A DNA stretch of 64,000 nt. Origin: Luzula sylvatica. Taxonomy: Eukaryota > Streptophyta > Magnoliopsida > Poales > Juncaceae. Position 1 is the first letter of the stretch. Every line of letters begins with the position of its first letter. The position numbers and the translations under genes were made by a program. The stretch spans positions 15,776,992 through 15,840,991 of the forward strand of contig OX326958.1 in assembly GCA_946800325.1 (NCBI GenBank), given 5' to 3'. The notes beneath the pieces were generated by a model, which saw nothing but the letters and a program-made list of their open reading frames with translations, made no database searches and had not been told where the DNA came from. Shown piece by piece: positions 33,762 through 48,710 of the stretch.

Positions 33762-36700
33762 GGAGAGTCGACTTTTCTTCGAACAAGAAACCCTTGGGTT
33801 GTCCTAGCTTCCTAGCGACTCAAGCCTCGATTGATTGCACTAGACTGGAACGAAGCTCTTCTTGACACGACGAAGCTCACCTCTCATTCTAGGTGTTTTC
33901 TTTTCATGTCTTGAATTTCTTGTATGGTGATTGAAGTTTGAAGTTGTGTAAAGATTCTTGTGTGAATTAAATCTTTGTTCTAAATCTTGTTTCTTGCATT
34001 CAATCTTTGTCTCTCTTTGTGTGATATTTTTGTTCACTTTTTGTTCTGCATATATCTTGATTTCTAGTTTCGGAAACTTTTTGAATCGTAGAATTTCATG
34101 AAATATTCGAATTGATATGATTTTTTGAAAACTGTCACTTAAACTGAAAACCTGCTGTTTCCAGGGGACTGTTTTTCAGAGACCTGATTGTAATTCGTTA
34201 ATAACTTTTTATTCCGTTGTCCAAATTATTTGAAATTTTAGGATAAATTTGATAATGTTCAGAACTATCTCTACACAAATTTTCATTAATTTTGGAAACT
34301 TCGAAATAATTATTTTAAAGATCTGAAGTTTAATCATATTTTGACGCAATAGCTCCTTGTGGAACGAATCTATTATTTTCTGCTATACAACCATATAATT
34401 CACTTGTTTGATATTACGGGACTTTAAAACAACGATACGCATTTTAGACGTGCAAAAAGTCCGCTATCATTGTATCGTATCTTTTACTACATAACTTTTC
34501 ACCAAATTTCGCAAACACTAAGAAAGTTTGTTTTTCGATTCAAAACAAGATTTTAACGCTTTGAGGAGTTCAAATAACGTGTTTCTAGATCATTTGTATC
34601 GTATCTTTTACTACATAACTTTTCACCAAATTTCACAAACACTTAGAAAGTTTGTTTTTCGATTCAAAACAAGATTTTAACGCTTTGAGGAGTTCAAATA
34701 ACGTGTTTTTAGATCATTTGTATCGTATCTTTTAGTACATAACTTTTCCCCAAATTTCACATACACTAAGAAAGTTTGTTTTTCGAATCAAAACAAGATT
34801 TTAACACTTTGAGGAGTTCAAATAACTTGTTTTTAGATCATTTGTATCGTATCTTTTAGTACATAACTTTTCACCAAATTTCATAAACACGAAGAAAGTT
34901 TGTTTTTCGATTCAAAACAAGATTTTAACGCGTTGAGGAGTTCAAATAACGTGTTTCAAGATCATTTGTATCGTATCTTTTATTACATAACTTTTCACCA
35001 AATTTCACAAACACTAAGAAAGTTTGTTTTTCGATTCAAAACATGATTTTAAAGCTTTGAGGAGTTCAAATAACATGTTTTTAGATCATTTGTATCGTAT
35101 CTTTTAGTACATAACTTTTCACCAAATTTCACAAACACTAAGAAAGTTTGTTTTTCGATTCAAAACAAGATTTTAACGCTTTGAGGAGTTCAAATAACAT
35201 GGTTTTAGATCATTTGTATCGTATCTTTTAGTACATAACTTTTCACCAAATTTCAAAAACACTAAGAAAGTTTGTTTTTCGATTCAAAACAAGATTTTAA
35301 CGCTTTGAGGAGTTCAAATAACGTGTTTCTAGATCATTTGTATCGTATCTTTTACTACATAACGTTTCACCAAATTTCACAAACACTAAGAAAGTTTGTT
35401 TTTCGATTCAAAACAAACTTTCAACGCTTTTAGGACTTCAAATAACGTGTTTCTAGATCATTTGTATCGTATCTTTTACTACATAACTTTTCACCAAATT
35501 TCACAAACACTAAGAAAGTTTGTTTTTCGATTCAAAACAAGATTTTAACGCTTTGAGGAGTTCAGATAACGTGTTTTTAGATCATTTGTATCGTATCTTT
35601 TACTACATAACTTTTCACCAAATTTCACAAAAATAAGAAAGTTTGTTTTTCGATTCAAAACAAGATTTTAACGCTTTCAGGAGTTCAGATAACATGTTTT
35701 TAGATCATTTGTATCGTATCTTTTACAACATAACTTTTCACCAAATTTCACGAACACTAAGAAAGTTTGTTTTTCGATTCAAAACAAGATTTTAACGCTT
35801 TGAGGAGTTCAAATGACGTGTTTTTAGATCATTTGTATCGTATCTTTTAGTACATAACTTTTCACCAAATTTCACAAACACTAAGAAAGTTTGTTTTTCG
35901 ATTCAAAACCAGATTTTAACGCTTTGAGGAGTTCAAATAACGTGTTTTTAGATCATTTGTATCGTATCTTTTAGTACATAACTTTTCACCAAATTTCACA
36001 AACACTAAGAAAGTTTGTTTTTCGATTCAAAACAAGATTTTAACGCTTTGAGGAGTTCAAATAACACGTTTTTAGATTATTTGTATCGTATCTTTTAGTA
36101 CATAACTTTTCACCAAATTTCACAAACACTAAGAAAGTTTGTTTTTCGATTCAAAACAAGATTTTAACGCTTTGAGGAGTTCAAATAACATGTTTTTAGA
36201 TCATTTGTATAGTATCTTTTAGTACATAACTTTTCCCCAAATTTCAAAAACACTAAGAAAGTTTGTTTTTCGATTCAAAACAAGATTTTAACGCTTTGAG
36301 GAGTTCAAATAACGTGTTTCTAGATCATTTGTATCGTATCTTTTACTACATAACGTTTCACCAAATTTCACAAACACTAGGAAAGTTTGTTTTTCGATTC
36401 AAAACAAACTTTCAACGCTTTTAGGACTTCAAATAACGTGTTTCTAGATCATTTGTATCGTATCTTTTACTACATAACTTTTCACCAAATTTCACAAACA
36501 CTAAGAAAGTTTGTTTTTCGATTCAAAACAAGATTTTAACGCTTTGAGGAGTTCAGATAACGTGTTTTTAGATCATTTGTATCGTATCTTTTAATACATA
36601 ACTTTTCACCAAATTTCACAAAAATAAGAAAGTTTGTTTTTCGATTCAAAACAAGATTTTAACGCTTTGAGGAGTTCAGATAACATGTTTTTAGATCATT

Positions 36701-36899
36701 CGTATCGTATCTTTTACTACATAACTTTTCACCAAATTTCACGAACACTATGAAAGTTTGTTTTTCGATTCAAAACAAGATTTTAACGCTTTGAGGAGTT
36801 CAAATAACGTGTTTTTAGATCATTTGTATCGTATCTTTTAGTACATAACTTTTCACCAAATTTCACAAACACTAAGAAAGTTTGTTTTTCGATTCAAAA

Positions 36900-39800
36900 C
36901 CAGATTTTAACGCTTTGAGGAGTTCAAATAACGTGTTTTTAGATCAATTGTATCGTATCTTTTAGTACATAACTTTTCACCAAATTTCACAAACACTAAG
37001 TAAGTTTGTTTTTCGATTCAAAACAAGATTTTAACGCTTTGAGGAGTTCAAATAACACGTTTTTAGATCATTTGTATCGTATCTTTTAGTACATAACTTT
37101 TCACCAAATTTCACAAACACTAAGAAAGTTTGTTTTTCGATTCAAAACAAGATTTTAACGCTTTGAGGAGTTCAAATAACATGTTTTTAGATCATTTGTA
37201 TAGTATCTCTTTTAGTACATAACTTTTCACCAAATTTCAAAAACACTAAGAAAGTTTGTTTTTCGATTCAAAACAAGATTTTAACGCTTTGAGGAGTTCA
37301 AATAACGTGTTTCTAGATCATTTGTATCGTATCTTTTACTACATAACTTTTCACCAAATTTCACAAACACTAAGAAAATTTGTTTTTCGATTCAAAACAA
37401 AATTTTAACGCTTTGAGGAGTTCAAATAACGTGTTTCTAGATCATTTGTATCGTATCTTTTACTACATAACTTTTCACCAAATTTCACAAACACTAAGAA
37501 AGTTTGTTTTTCGATTCAAAACAAACTTTCAACGCTTTGAGGAGTTCAAATAACGTGTTTCTAGATCATTTGTATCGTATCTTTTACTACATAACTTTTC
37601 ACCAAATTTCACAAACACTAAGAAAGTTTGTTTTTCGATTCAAAACAAGATTTTAACGCTTTGAGGAGTTCAGATAACGTGTTTTTAGATCATTTGTATC
37701 GTATCTTTTACTACATAACTTTTCACCAAATTTCACAAAAATAAGAAAGTTTGTTTTTCGATTCAAAACAAGATTTTAACGCTTTCAGGAGTTCAGATAA
37801 CATGTTTTTAGATCATTTGTATCGTATCTTTTACAACATAACTTTTCACCAAATTTCACAAACACTAAGAAAGTTTGTTTTTCGATTCAAAACAAGATTT
37901 TAACGCTTTGAGGAGTTCAAATGACGTGTTTTTAGATCATTTGTATCGTATCTTTTAGTACATAACTTTTCACCAAATTTCACAAACACTAAGAAAGTTT
38001 GTTTTTCGATTCAAAACCAGATTTTAACGCTTTGAGGAGTTCAAATAACGTGTTTTTAGATCATTTGTATCGTATCTTTTAGTACATAACTTTTCACCAA
38101 ATTTCACAAACACTAAGAAAGTTTGTTTTTCGATTCAAAACAAGATTTTAACGCTTTGAGGAGTTCAAATAACACGTTTTTAGATCATTTGTATCGTATC
38201 TTTTAGTACATAACTTTTCACCAATTTTCACAAACACTAAGAAAGTTTGTTTTTCGATTCAAAACAAGATTTTAACGCTTTGAGGAGTTCAAATAACATG
38301 TTTTTAGATCATTTGTATAGTATCTCTTTTAGTACATAACTTTTCACCAAATTTCAAAAACACTAAGAAAGTTTGTTTTTCGATTCAAAACAAGATTTTA
38401 ACGCTTTGAGGAGTTCAAATAACGTGTTTCTAGATCATTTGTATCGTATCTTTTACTACATAACTTTTCACCAAATTTCACAAACACTAAGAAAATTTGT
38501 TTTTCGATTCAAAACAAAATTTTAACGCTTTGAGGAGTTCAAATAACGTGTTTCTAGATCATTTGTATCGTATCTTTTACTACATAACTTTTCACCAAAT
38601 TTCACAAACACTAAGAAAGTTTGTTTTTCGATTCAAAACAAGATTTTAACGCTTTGAGGAGTTCAAATAACGTGTTTTTAGATCATTTGTATCGTATCTT
38701 TCAGTACATAACTTTTCACCAAATTTCACAAACACTAAGAAAGTTTGTTTTTCGATTCAAAACAAGATTTTAACGCTTTGAGGAGTTCAAATAACGTGTT
38801 CCTAGATCAATAGTATCGTATCTTTTACTACATAACTTTTCGCCAAATTTCACAAACACTAAGAAAGTTTGTTTTTCGATTCAAAACCAGATTTTAACGC
38901 TTTGAGGAGTTCAAATAACGTGTTTTTAGATCATTTGTATCGTATCTTTTAGTACATAACTTTTCACCAAATTTCACAAACACTAAGAAAGTTTGTTTTT
39001 CGATTCAAAACCAGATTTTAACGCTTTGAGGAGTTCAAATAACGTGTTTTTAGATCATTTGTATCGTATCTTTTAGTACATAACTTTTCACCAAATTTCA
39101 CAAACACTAAGAAAGTTTGTTTTTCGATTCAAAACAAGATTTTAACGCTTTGAGGAGTTCAAATAACACGTTTTTAGATCATTTGTATCGTATCTTTTAG
39201 TACATAACTTTTCACCAAATTTCACAAACACTAAGAAAGTTTGTTTTTCGATTCAAAACAAGATTTTAACGCTTTGAGGAGTTCAAATAACATGTTTTTA
39301 GATCATTTGTATAGTATCTCTTTTAGTACATAACTTTTCACCAAATTTCAAAAACACTAAGAAAGTTTGTTTTTCGATTCAAAACAAGATTTTAACGCTT
39401 TGAGGAGTTCAAATAACGTGTTTCTAGATCATTTGTATCGTATCTTTTACTACATAACTTTTCACCAAATTTCACAAACACTAAGAAAATTTGTTTTTCG
39501 ATTCAAAACAAAATTTTAACGCTTTGAGGAGTTCAAATAACGTGTTTCTAGATCATTTGTATCGTATCTTTTACTACATAACTTTTCACCAAATTTCACA
39601 AACACTAAGAAAGTTTGTTTTTCGATTCAAAACAAGATTTTAACTCTTTGAGGAGTTCAAATAACGTGTTTTTAGATCATTTGTATCGTATCTTTCAGTA
39701 CATAACTTTTCACCAAATTTCACAAACACTAAGAAAGTTTGTTTTTCGATTCAAAACAAGATTTTAACGCTTTGAGGAGTTCAAATAACGTGTTCCTAGA

Positions 39801-42560
39801 TCAATAGTATCGTATCTTTTACTACATAACTTTTCGCCAAATTTCACAAACACTAAGAAAGTTTGTTTTTCGATTCAAAACCAGATTTTAACGCTTTGAG
39901 GAGTTCAAATAACGTGTTTTTAGATCATTTGTATCGTATCTTTTAGTACATAAATTTTCACCAAATTTCACAAACACTAAGAAAGTTTGTTTTTCGATTC
40001 AAAACCAGATTTTAACGCTTTGAGGAGTTCAAATAACGTGTTTTTAGATCATTTGTATCGTATCTTTTAGTACATAACTTTTCACCAAATTTCACAAACA
40101 CTAAGAAAGTTTGTTTTTCGATTCAAAACCAGATTTTAACGCTTTGAGGAGTTCAAATAACGTGTTTTTAGATCATTTGTATCGTATCTTTTAGTACATA
40201 ACTTTTCACCAAATTTCACAAACACTAAGAAAGTTTGTTTTTCGATTCAAAACAAGATTTTAACGCTTTGAGGAGTTCAAATAACACGTTTTTAGATCAT
40301 TTGTATCGTATCTTTTAGTACATAACTTTTCACCAATTTTCACAAACACTAAGAAAGTTTGTTTTTCGATTCAAAACAAGATTTTAACGCTTTGAGGAGT
40401 TCAAATAACATGTTTTTAGATCATTTGTATAGTATCTCTTTTAGTACATAACTTTTCACCAAATTTCAAAAACACTAAGAAAGTTTGTTTTTCGATTCAA
40501 AACAAGATTTTAACGCTTTGAGGAGTTCAAATAACGTGTTTCTAGATCATTTGTATCGTATCTTTTACTACATAACTTTTCACCAAATTTCACAAACACT
40601 AAGAAAATTTGTTTTTCGATTCAAAACAAAATTTTAACGCTTTGAGGAGTTAAAATAACGTGTTTCTAGATCATTTGTATCGTATCTTTTACTACATAAC
40701 TTTTCACCAAATTTCACAAACACTAAGAAAGTTTGTTTTTCGATTCAAAACAAGATTTTAACGCTTTGAGGAGTTCAAATAACGTGTTTTTAGATCATTT
40801 GTATCGTATCTTTCAGTACATAACTTTTCACCAAATTTCACAAACACTAAGAAAGTTTGTTTTTCGATTCAAAACAAGATTTTAACGCTTTGAGGAGTTC
40901 AAATAACGTGTTCCTAGATCAATAGTATCGTATCTTTTACTACATAACTTTTCGCCAAATTTCACAAACACTAAGAAAGTTTGTTTTTCGATTCAAAACC
41001 AGATTTTAACGCTTTGAGGAGTTCAAATAACGTGTTTTTAGATCATTTGTATCGTATCTTTTAGTACATAAATTTTCACCAAATTTCACAAACACTAAGA
41101 AAGTTTGTTTTTCGATTCAAAACCAGATTTTAACGCTTTGAGGAGTTCAAATAACGTGTTTTTAGATCATTTGTATCGTATCTTTTAGTACATAACTTTT
41201 CACCAAATTTCACAAACACTAAGAAAGTTTGTTTTTCGATTCAAAACCAGATTTTAACGCTTTGAGGAGTTCAAATAACGTGTTTTTAGATCATTTGTAT
41301 CGTATCTTTTAGTACATAACTTTTCACCAAATTTCACAAACACTAAGAAAGTTTGTTTTTCGATTCAAAACAAGATTTTAACGCTTTGAGGAGTTCAAAT
41401 AACACGTTTTTAGATCATTTGTATCGTATCTTTTAGTACATAACTTTTCACCAATTTTCACAAACACTAAGAAAGTTTGTTTTTCGATTCAAAACAAGAT
41501 TTTAACGCTTTGAGGAGTTCAAATAACATGTTTTTAGATCATTTGTATAGTATCTCTTTTAGTACATAACTTTTCACCAAATTTCAAAAACACTAAGAAA
41601 GTTTGTTTTTCGATTCAAAACAAGATTTTAACGCTTTGAGGAGTTCAAATAACGTGTTTCTAGATCATTTGTATCGTATCTTTTACTACATAACTTTTCA
41701 CCAAATTTCACAAACACTAAGAAAATTTGTTTTTCGATTCAAAACAAAATTTTAACGCTTTGAGGAGTTAAAATAACGTGTTTCTAGATCATTTGTATCG
41801 TATCTTTTACTACATAACTTTTCACCAAATTTCACAAACACTAAGAAAGTTTGTTTTTCGATTCAAAACAAGATTTTAACGCTTTGAGGAGTTCAAATAA
41901 CGTGTTTTTAGATCATTTGTATCGTATCTTTCAGTACATAACTTTTCACCAAATTTCACAAACACTAAGAAAGTTTGTTTTTCGATTCAAAACAAGATTT
42001 TAACGCTTTGAGGAGTTCAAATAACGTGTTCCTAGATCAATAGTATCGTATCTTTTACTACATAACTTTTCGCCAAATTTCACAAACACTAAGAAAGTTT
42101 GTTTTTCGATTCAAAACCAGATTTTAACGCTTTGAGGAGTTCAAATAACGTGTTTTTAGATCATTTGTATCGTATCTTTTAGTACATAAATTTTCACCAA
42201 ATTTCACAAACACTAAGAAAGTTTGTTTTTCGATTCAAAACCAGATTTTAACGCTTTGAGGAGTTCAAATAACGTGTTTTTAGATCATTTGTATTGTATC
42301 TTTTAGTACATAACTTTTCACCAAATTTCACAAACACTAAGAAAGTTTGTTTTTCGATTCAAAACAAGATTTTAACGCTTTGAGGAGTTCAAATAACACG
42401 TTTTTAGATCATTTGTATCGTATCTTTTAGTACATAACTTTTCACCAAATTTCACAAACGCTAAGAAAGTTTGTTTTTCGATTCAAAACAAGATTTTAAC
42501 GCTTTGAGGAGTTCAAATAACATGTTTTTAGATCATTTGTATAGTATCTTTTAGTACATA
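36900..42560 (+). repeat. 8/9-monomer higher-order repeat region
   Basis: A private two-base insertion (TATAGTATCTCTTTTAG instead of TATAGTATCTTTTAG) marks one monomer per unit at 37,201, 38,318, 39,312, 40,430 and 41,548. Spacings are 1,117, 994, 1,118 and 1,118 bp, meaning 9, 8, 9 and 9 monomers. A second marker, CCTAGATCAATAGTATCG, repeats in phase at 38,801, 39,795, 40,913 and 42,031. The GAGTTAAAATAACG variant occurs only in the last two units (40,651 and 41,769), so the array was still changing as it expanded. Confidence 0.93.
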
Positions 42561-45500
42561 ACTTTTCACCAAATTTCACAAACACTAAGAAAGTTTGTTT
42601 TTCGATTCAAAACAAGATTTTATTGCTTTGAGGAGTTCAAATAACGTGGTTTTAGATCATTTGTATCGTATCTTTTACTACATAACGTTTCACCAAATTT
42701 CACAAACACTAAGAAAGTTTGTTTTTCGATTCAAAACAAACTTTCAACGCTTTTAGGACTTCAAATAACGTGTTTTTAGATCATTTGTATCGTATCTTTT
42801 ACTACATAACTTTTCACCAAATTTCGCAAACACTAAGAAAATTTGTTTTTCGATTCAAAACAAGATTTTAACGCTTTGAGGAGTTCAAATAACGTGTTTC
42901 TAGATCATTTGTATCGTATCTTTTACTACATAACTTTTAACCAAATTTCACAAACACTTAGAAAGTTTGTTTTTCGATTCAAAACAAGATTTTAACGCTT
43001 TGAGGAGTTCAAATAACGTGTTTTTAGATCATTTGTATCGTATCTTTTAGTACATAACTTTTCCCCAAATTTCACATACACTAAGAAAGTTTGTTTTTCG
43101 ATTCAAAACAAGATTTTAACACTTTGAGGAGTTCAAATAACTTGTTTTTAGATCATTTGTATCGTATCTTTTAGTACATAACTTTTCACCAAATTTCATA
43201 AACACGAAGAAAGTTTGTTTTTCGATTCAAAACAAGATTTTAACGCGTTGAGGAGTTCAAATAACGTGTTTCAAGATCATTTGTATCGTATCTTTTATTA
43301 CATAACTTTTCACCAAATTTCACAAACACTAAGAAAGTTTGTTTTTCGATTCAAAACATGATTTTAAAGCTTTGAGGAGTTCAAATAACATGTTTTTAGA
43401 TCATTTGTATCGTATCTTTTAGTACATAACTTTTCACCAAATTTCACAAACACTAAGAAAGTTTGTTTTTCGATTCAAAACAAGATTTTAACGCTTTGAG
43501 GAGTTCAAATAACATGGTTTTAGATCATTTGTATCGTATCTTTTAGTATATAACTTTTCACCAAATTTCAAAAACACTAAGAAAGTTTGTTTTTCGATTC
43601 AAAACAAGATTTTAACGCTTTGAGGAGTTCAAATAACGTGTTTCTAGATCATTTGTATCGTATCTTTTACTACATAACGTTTCACCAAATTTCATAAACA
43701 CTAAGAAAGTTTGTTTTTCGATTCAAAACAAACTTTCAACGCTTTTAGGACTTCAAATAACGTGTTTCTAGATCATTTGTATCGTATCTTTTACTACATA
43801 ACTTTTCACCAAATTTCACAAACACTAAGAAAGTTTGTTTTTCGATTCAAAACAAGATTTTAACGCTTTGAGGAGTTCAGATAACATGTTTTTAGATCAT
43901 TTGTATCGTATCTTTTACTACATAACTTTTCACCAAATTTCACGAACACTAAGAAAGTTTGTTTTTCGATTCAAAACAAGATTTTACCGCTTTGAGGAGT
44001 TCAAATGACGTGTTTTTAGATCATTTGTATCGTATCTTTTAGTACATAACTTTTCACCAAATTTCACAAACACTAAGAAAGTTTGTTTTTCGATTCAAAA
44101 CCAGATTTTAACGCTTTGAGGAGTTCAAATAACGTGTTTTTAGATCATTTGTATCGTATCTTTTAGTACATAACTTTTCACCAAATTTCACAAACACTAA
44201 GAAAGTTTGTTTTTCGATTCAAAACAAGATTTTAACGCTTTGAGGAGTTCAAATAACACGTTTTTAGATCATTTGTATCGTATCTTTTAGTACATAACTT
44301 TTCACCAAATTTCACAAACACTAAGAAAGTTTGTTTTTCGATTCAAAACAAGATTTTAACGCTTTGAGGAGTTCAAATAACATGTTTTTAGATCATTTGT
44401 ATAGTATCTTGTAGTACATAACTTTTCACCAAATTTCAAAAACACTAAGAAAGTTTGTTTTTCGATTCAAAACAAGATTTTAACGCTTTGAGGAGTTCAA
44501 ATAACGTGTTTCTAGATCATTTGTATCGTATCTTTTACTACATAACGTTTCACCAAATTTCACAAACACTAAGAAAGTTTGTTTTTCGATTCAAAACAAA
44601 CTTTCAACGCTTTTAGGACTTCAAATAACGTGTTTCTAGATCATTTGTATCGTATCTTTTACTACATAACTTTTCACCAAATTTCACAAACACTAAGAAA
44701 GTTTGTTTTTCGATTCAAAACAAGATTTTAACGCTTTGAGGAGTTCAGATAACGTGTTTTTAGATCATTTGTATCGTATCTTTTACTACATAACTTTTTA
44801 CCAAATTTCACAAAAATAAGAAAGTTTGTTTTTCGATTCAAAACAATATTTTAACGCTTTGAGGAGTTCAGATAACATGTTTTTAGATCATTTGTATCGT
44901 ATCTTTTACTACATAACTTTTCACCAAATTTCACGAACACTAAGAAAGTTTGTTTTTCGATTCAAAACAAGATTTTAACGCTTTGAGGAGTTCAAATAAC
45001 GTGTTTTTAGATCATTTGTATCGTATCTTTTAGTACATAACTTTTCACCAAATTTCACAAACACTAAGAAAGTTTGTTTTTCGATTCAAAACCAGATTTT
45101 AACGCTTTGAGGAGTTCAAATAACGTGTTTTTAGATCATTTGTATCGTATCTTTTAGTACATAACTTTTCACCAAATTTCACAAACACTAAGAAAGTTTG
45201 TTTTTCGATTCAAAACAAGATTTTAACGCTTTGAGGAGTTCAAATAACACGTTTTTAGATCATTTGTATCGTATCTTTTAGTACATAACTTTTCACCAAA
45301 TTTCACAAACACTAAGAAAGTTTGTTTTTCGATTCAAAACAAGATTTTAACGCTTTGAGGAGTTCAAATAACACGTTTTTAGATCATTTGTATCGTATCT
45401 TTTAGTACATAACTTTTCACCAAATTTCACAAACGCTAAGAAAGTTTTTTTTTCGATTCAAAACAAGATTTTAACGCTTTGAGGAGTTCAAATAACATGT

Positions 45501-48500
45501 TTTTAGATCATTTGTATAGTATCTTTTAGTACATAACTTTTCACCAAATTTCACAAACACTAAGAAAGTTTGTTTTTCGATTCAAAACAAGATTTTATCG
45601 CTTTGAGGAGTTCAAATAACACGTTTTTAGATCATTTGTATCGTATCTTTTAGTACATAACTTTTCACCAAATTTCACAAACACTAAGAAAGTTTGTTTT
45701 TCGATTCAAAACAAGATTTTAACGCTTTGAGGAGTTCAAATAACATGGTTTTAGATCATTTGTATCGTATCTTTTAGTACATAACTTTTCACCAAATTTC
45801 AAAAACACTAAGAAAGTTTGTTTTTCGATTCAAAACAAGATTTTAACGCTTTGAGGAGTTCAAATAACGTGTTTCTAGATCATTTGTATCGTATCTTTTA
45901 CTACATAACGTTTCACCAAATTTCACAAACACTAAGAAAGTTTGTTTTTCGATTCAAAACAAACTTTCAACGCTTTTAGGACTTCAAATAACGTGTTTCT
46001 AGATCATTTGTATCGTATCTTTTACTACATAACTTTTCACCAAATTTCACAAACACTAAGAAAGTTTGTTTTTCGATTCAAATCAAGATTTTAACGCTTT
46101 GAGGAGTTCAGATAACATGTTTTTAGATCATTTGTATCGTATCTTTTACTACATAACTTTTCACCAAATTTCACGAACACTAAGAAAGTTTGTTTTTCGA
46201 TTCAAAACAAGATTTTAACGCTTTGAGGAGTTCAAATGACGTGTTTTTAGATCATTTGTATCGTATCTTTTAGTACATAACTTTTCACCAAATTTCACAA
46301 ACACTAAGAAAGTTTGTTTTTCGATTCAAAACCAGATTTTAACGCTTTGATGAGTTCAAATAACGTGTTTTTAGATCATTTGTATCGTATCTTTTAGTAC
46401 ATAACTTTTCACCAAATTTCACAAACACTAAGAAAGTTTGTTTTTCGATTTAAAACAAGATTTTAACGCTTTGAGGAGTTCAAATAACACGTTTTTAGAT
46501 CATTTGTATCGTATCTTTTAGTACATAACTTTTCACCAAATTTCACAAACACTAAGAAAGTTTGTTTTTCGATTCAAAACAAGATTTTAACGCTTTGAGG
46601 AGTTCAAATAACATGTTTTTAGATCATTTGTATAGTATCTTTTAGTACATAACTTTTCACCAAATTTCAAAAACACTAAGAAAGTTTGTTTTTCGATTCA
46701 AAACAAGATTTTAACGCTTTGAGGAGTTCAAATAACGTGTTTCTAGATCATTTGTATCGTATCTTTTACTACATAACGTTTCACCAAATTTCACAAACAC
46801 TAAGAAAGTTTGTTTTTCGATTCAAAACAAACTTTCAACGCTTTTAGGACTTCAAATAACGTGTTTCTAGATCATTTGTATCGTATCTTTTACTACATAA
46901 CTTTTCACCAAATTTCACAAACACTAAGAAAGTTTGTTTTTCGATTCAAAACAAGATTTTAACGCTTTGAGGAGTTCAAATAACGTGTTTCTAGATCATT
47001 TGTATCATATCTTTTACTACATAACGTTTCACCAAATTTCACAAACACTAAGAAAGTTTGTTTTTCGATTCAAAACAAACTTTCAACGCTTTTAGGACTT
47101 CAAATAACGTGTTTCTAGATCATTTGTATCGTATCTTTTACTACATAACTTTTCACCAAATTTCACAAACACTAAGAAAGTTTGTTTTTCGATTCAAAAC
47201 AAGATTTTAACGCTTTGAGGAGTTCAGATAACGTGTTTTTAGATCATTTGTATCGTATCTTTTACTACATAACTTTTTCCCAAATTTCACAAAAATAAGA
47301 AAGTTTGTTTTTCGATTCAAAACAATATTTTAACGCTTTGAGGAGTTCAGATAACATGTTTTTAGATCATTTGTATCGTATCTTTTACTACATAACTTTT
47401 CACCAAATTTCACGAACACTAAGAAAGTTTGTTTTTCGATTCAAAACAAGATTTTAACGCTTTGAGGAGTTCAAATAACGTGTTTTTAGATCATTTGTAT
47501 CGTATCTTTTAGTACATAACTTTTCACCAAATTTCACAAACACTAAGAAAGTTTGTTTTTCGATTCAAAACCAGATTTTAACGCTTTGAGGAGTTCAAAT
47601 AACGTGTTTTTAGATCATTTGTATCGTATCTTTTAGTACATAACTTTTCACCAAATTTCACAAACACTAAGAAAGTTTGTTTTTCGATTCAAAACAAGAT
47701 TTTAACGCTTTGAGGAGTTCAAATAACACGTTTTTAGATCATTTGTATCGTATCTTTTAGTACATAACTTTTCACCAAATTTGACAAACACTAAGAAAGT
47801 TTGTTTTTCGATTCAAAACAAGATTTTAACGCTTTGAGGAGTTCAAATAACACGTTTTTAGATCATTTGTATCGTATCTTTTAGTACATAACTTTTCACC
47901 AAATTTCACAAACGCTAAGAAAGTTTGTTTTTCGATTCAAAACAAGATTTTAACGCTTTGAGGAGTTCAAATAACATGTTTTTAGATCATTTGTATAGTA
48001 TCTTTTAGTACAAAACTTTTCACCAAATTTCACAAACACTAAGAAAGTTTGTTTTTCGATTCAAAACAAGATTTTATCGCTTTGAGGAGTTCAAATAACA
48101 CGTTTTTAGATCATTTGTATCGTATCTTTTAGTACATAACTTTTCACCAAATTTCACAAACACTAAGAAAGTTTGTTTTTCGATTCAAAACAAGATTTTA
48201 ACGCTTTGAGGAGTTCAAATAACATGGTTTTAGATCATTTGTATCGTATCTTTTAGTACATAACTTTTCACCAAATTTCAAAAACACTAAGAAAGTTTGT
48301 TTTTCGATTCAAAACAAGATTTTAACGCTTTGAGGAGTTCAAATAACGTGTTTCTAGATCATTTGTATCGTATCTTTTACTACATAACGTTTCACCAAAT
48401 TTCACAAACACTAAGAAAGTTTGTTTTTCGATTCAAAACAAACTTTCAACGCTTTTAGGACTTCAAATAACATGTTTCTAGATCATTTGTATCGTATCTT

Positions 48501-48710
48501 TTACTACATAACTTTTCACCAAATTTCACAAACACTAAGAAAGTTTGTTTTTCGATTCAAAACAAGATTTTAACGCTTTGAGGAGTTCAGATAACATGTT
48601 TTTAGATCATTTGTATCGTATCTTTTACTACATAACTTTTCACCAAATTTCACGAACACTAAGAAAGTTTGTTTTTCGATTCAAAACAAGATTTTAACGC
48701 TTTGAGGAGT

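Larger units (their letters stand above)
32960..34474 (+). mobile_element. solo LTR, 1,505 bp, with TSD TTGTA, inserted in the satellite
   Basis: The element runs from 32,965 to 34,469, begins TGATAAGAGG and ends GCTATCA. Its ends are TG...CA with a 5-bp inverted repeat TGATA/TATCA. The flanking satellite is duplicated as TTGTA (32,960-32,964 and 34,470-34,474). Reading from the left, there is a TATAAATA box at 33,374-33,381, then a CT-rich leader, then a four-fold repeated hairpin (33,541-33,761). There is no coding region, primer-binding site or second LTR, so an internal recombination product (solo LTR) is the best call. The plus orientation follows from the TATA box. Lineage could not be assigned. 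The 126-residue frame at 33,087-33,467 spans the predicted promoter and is not a gene. Confidence 0.93.
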
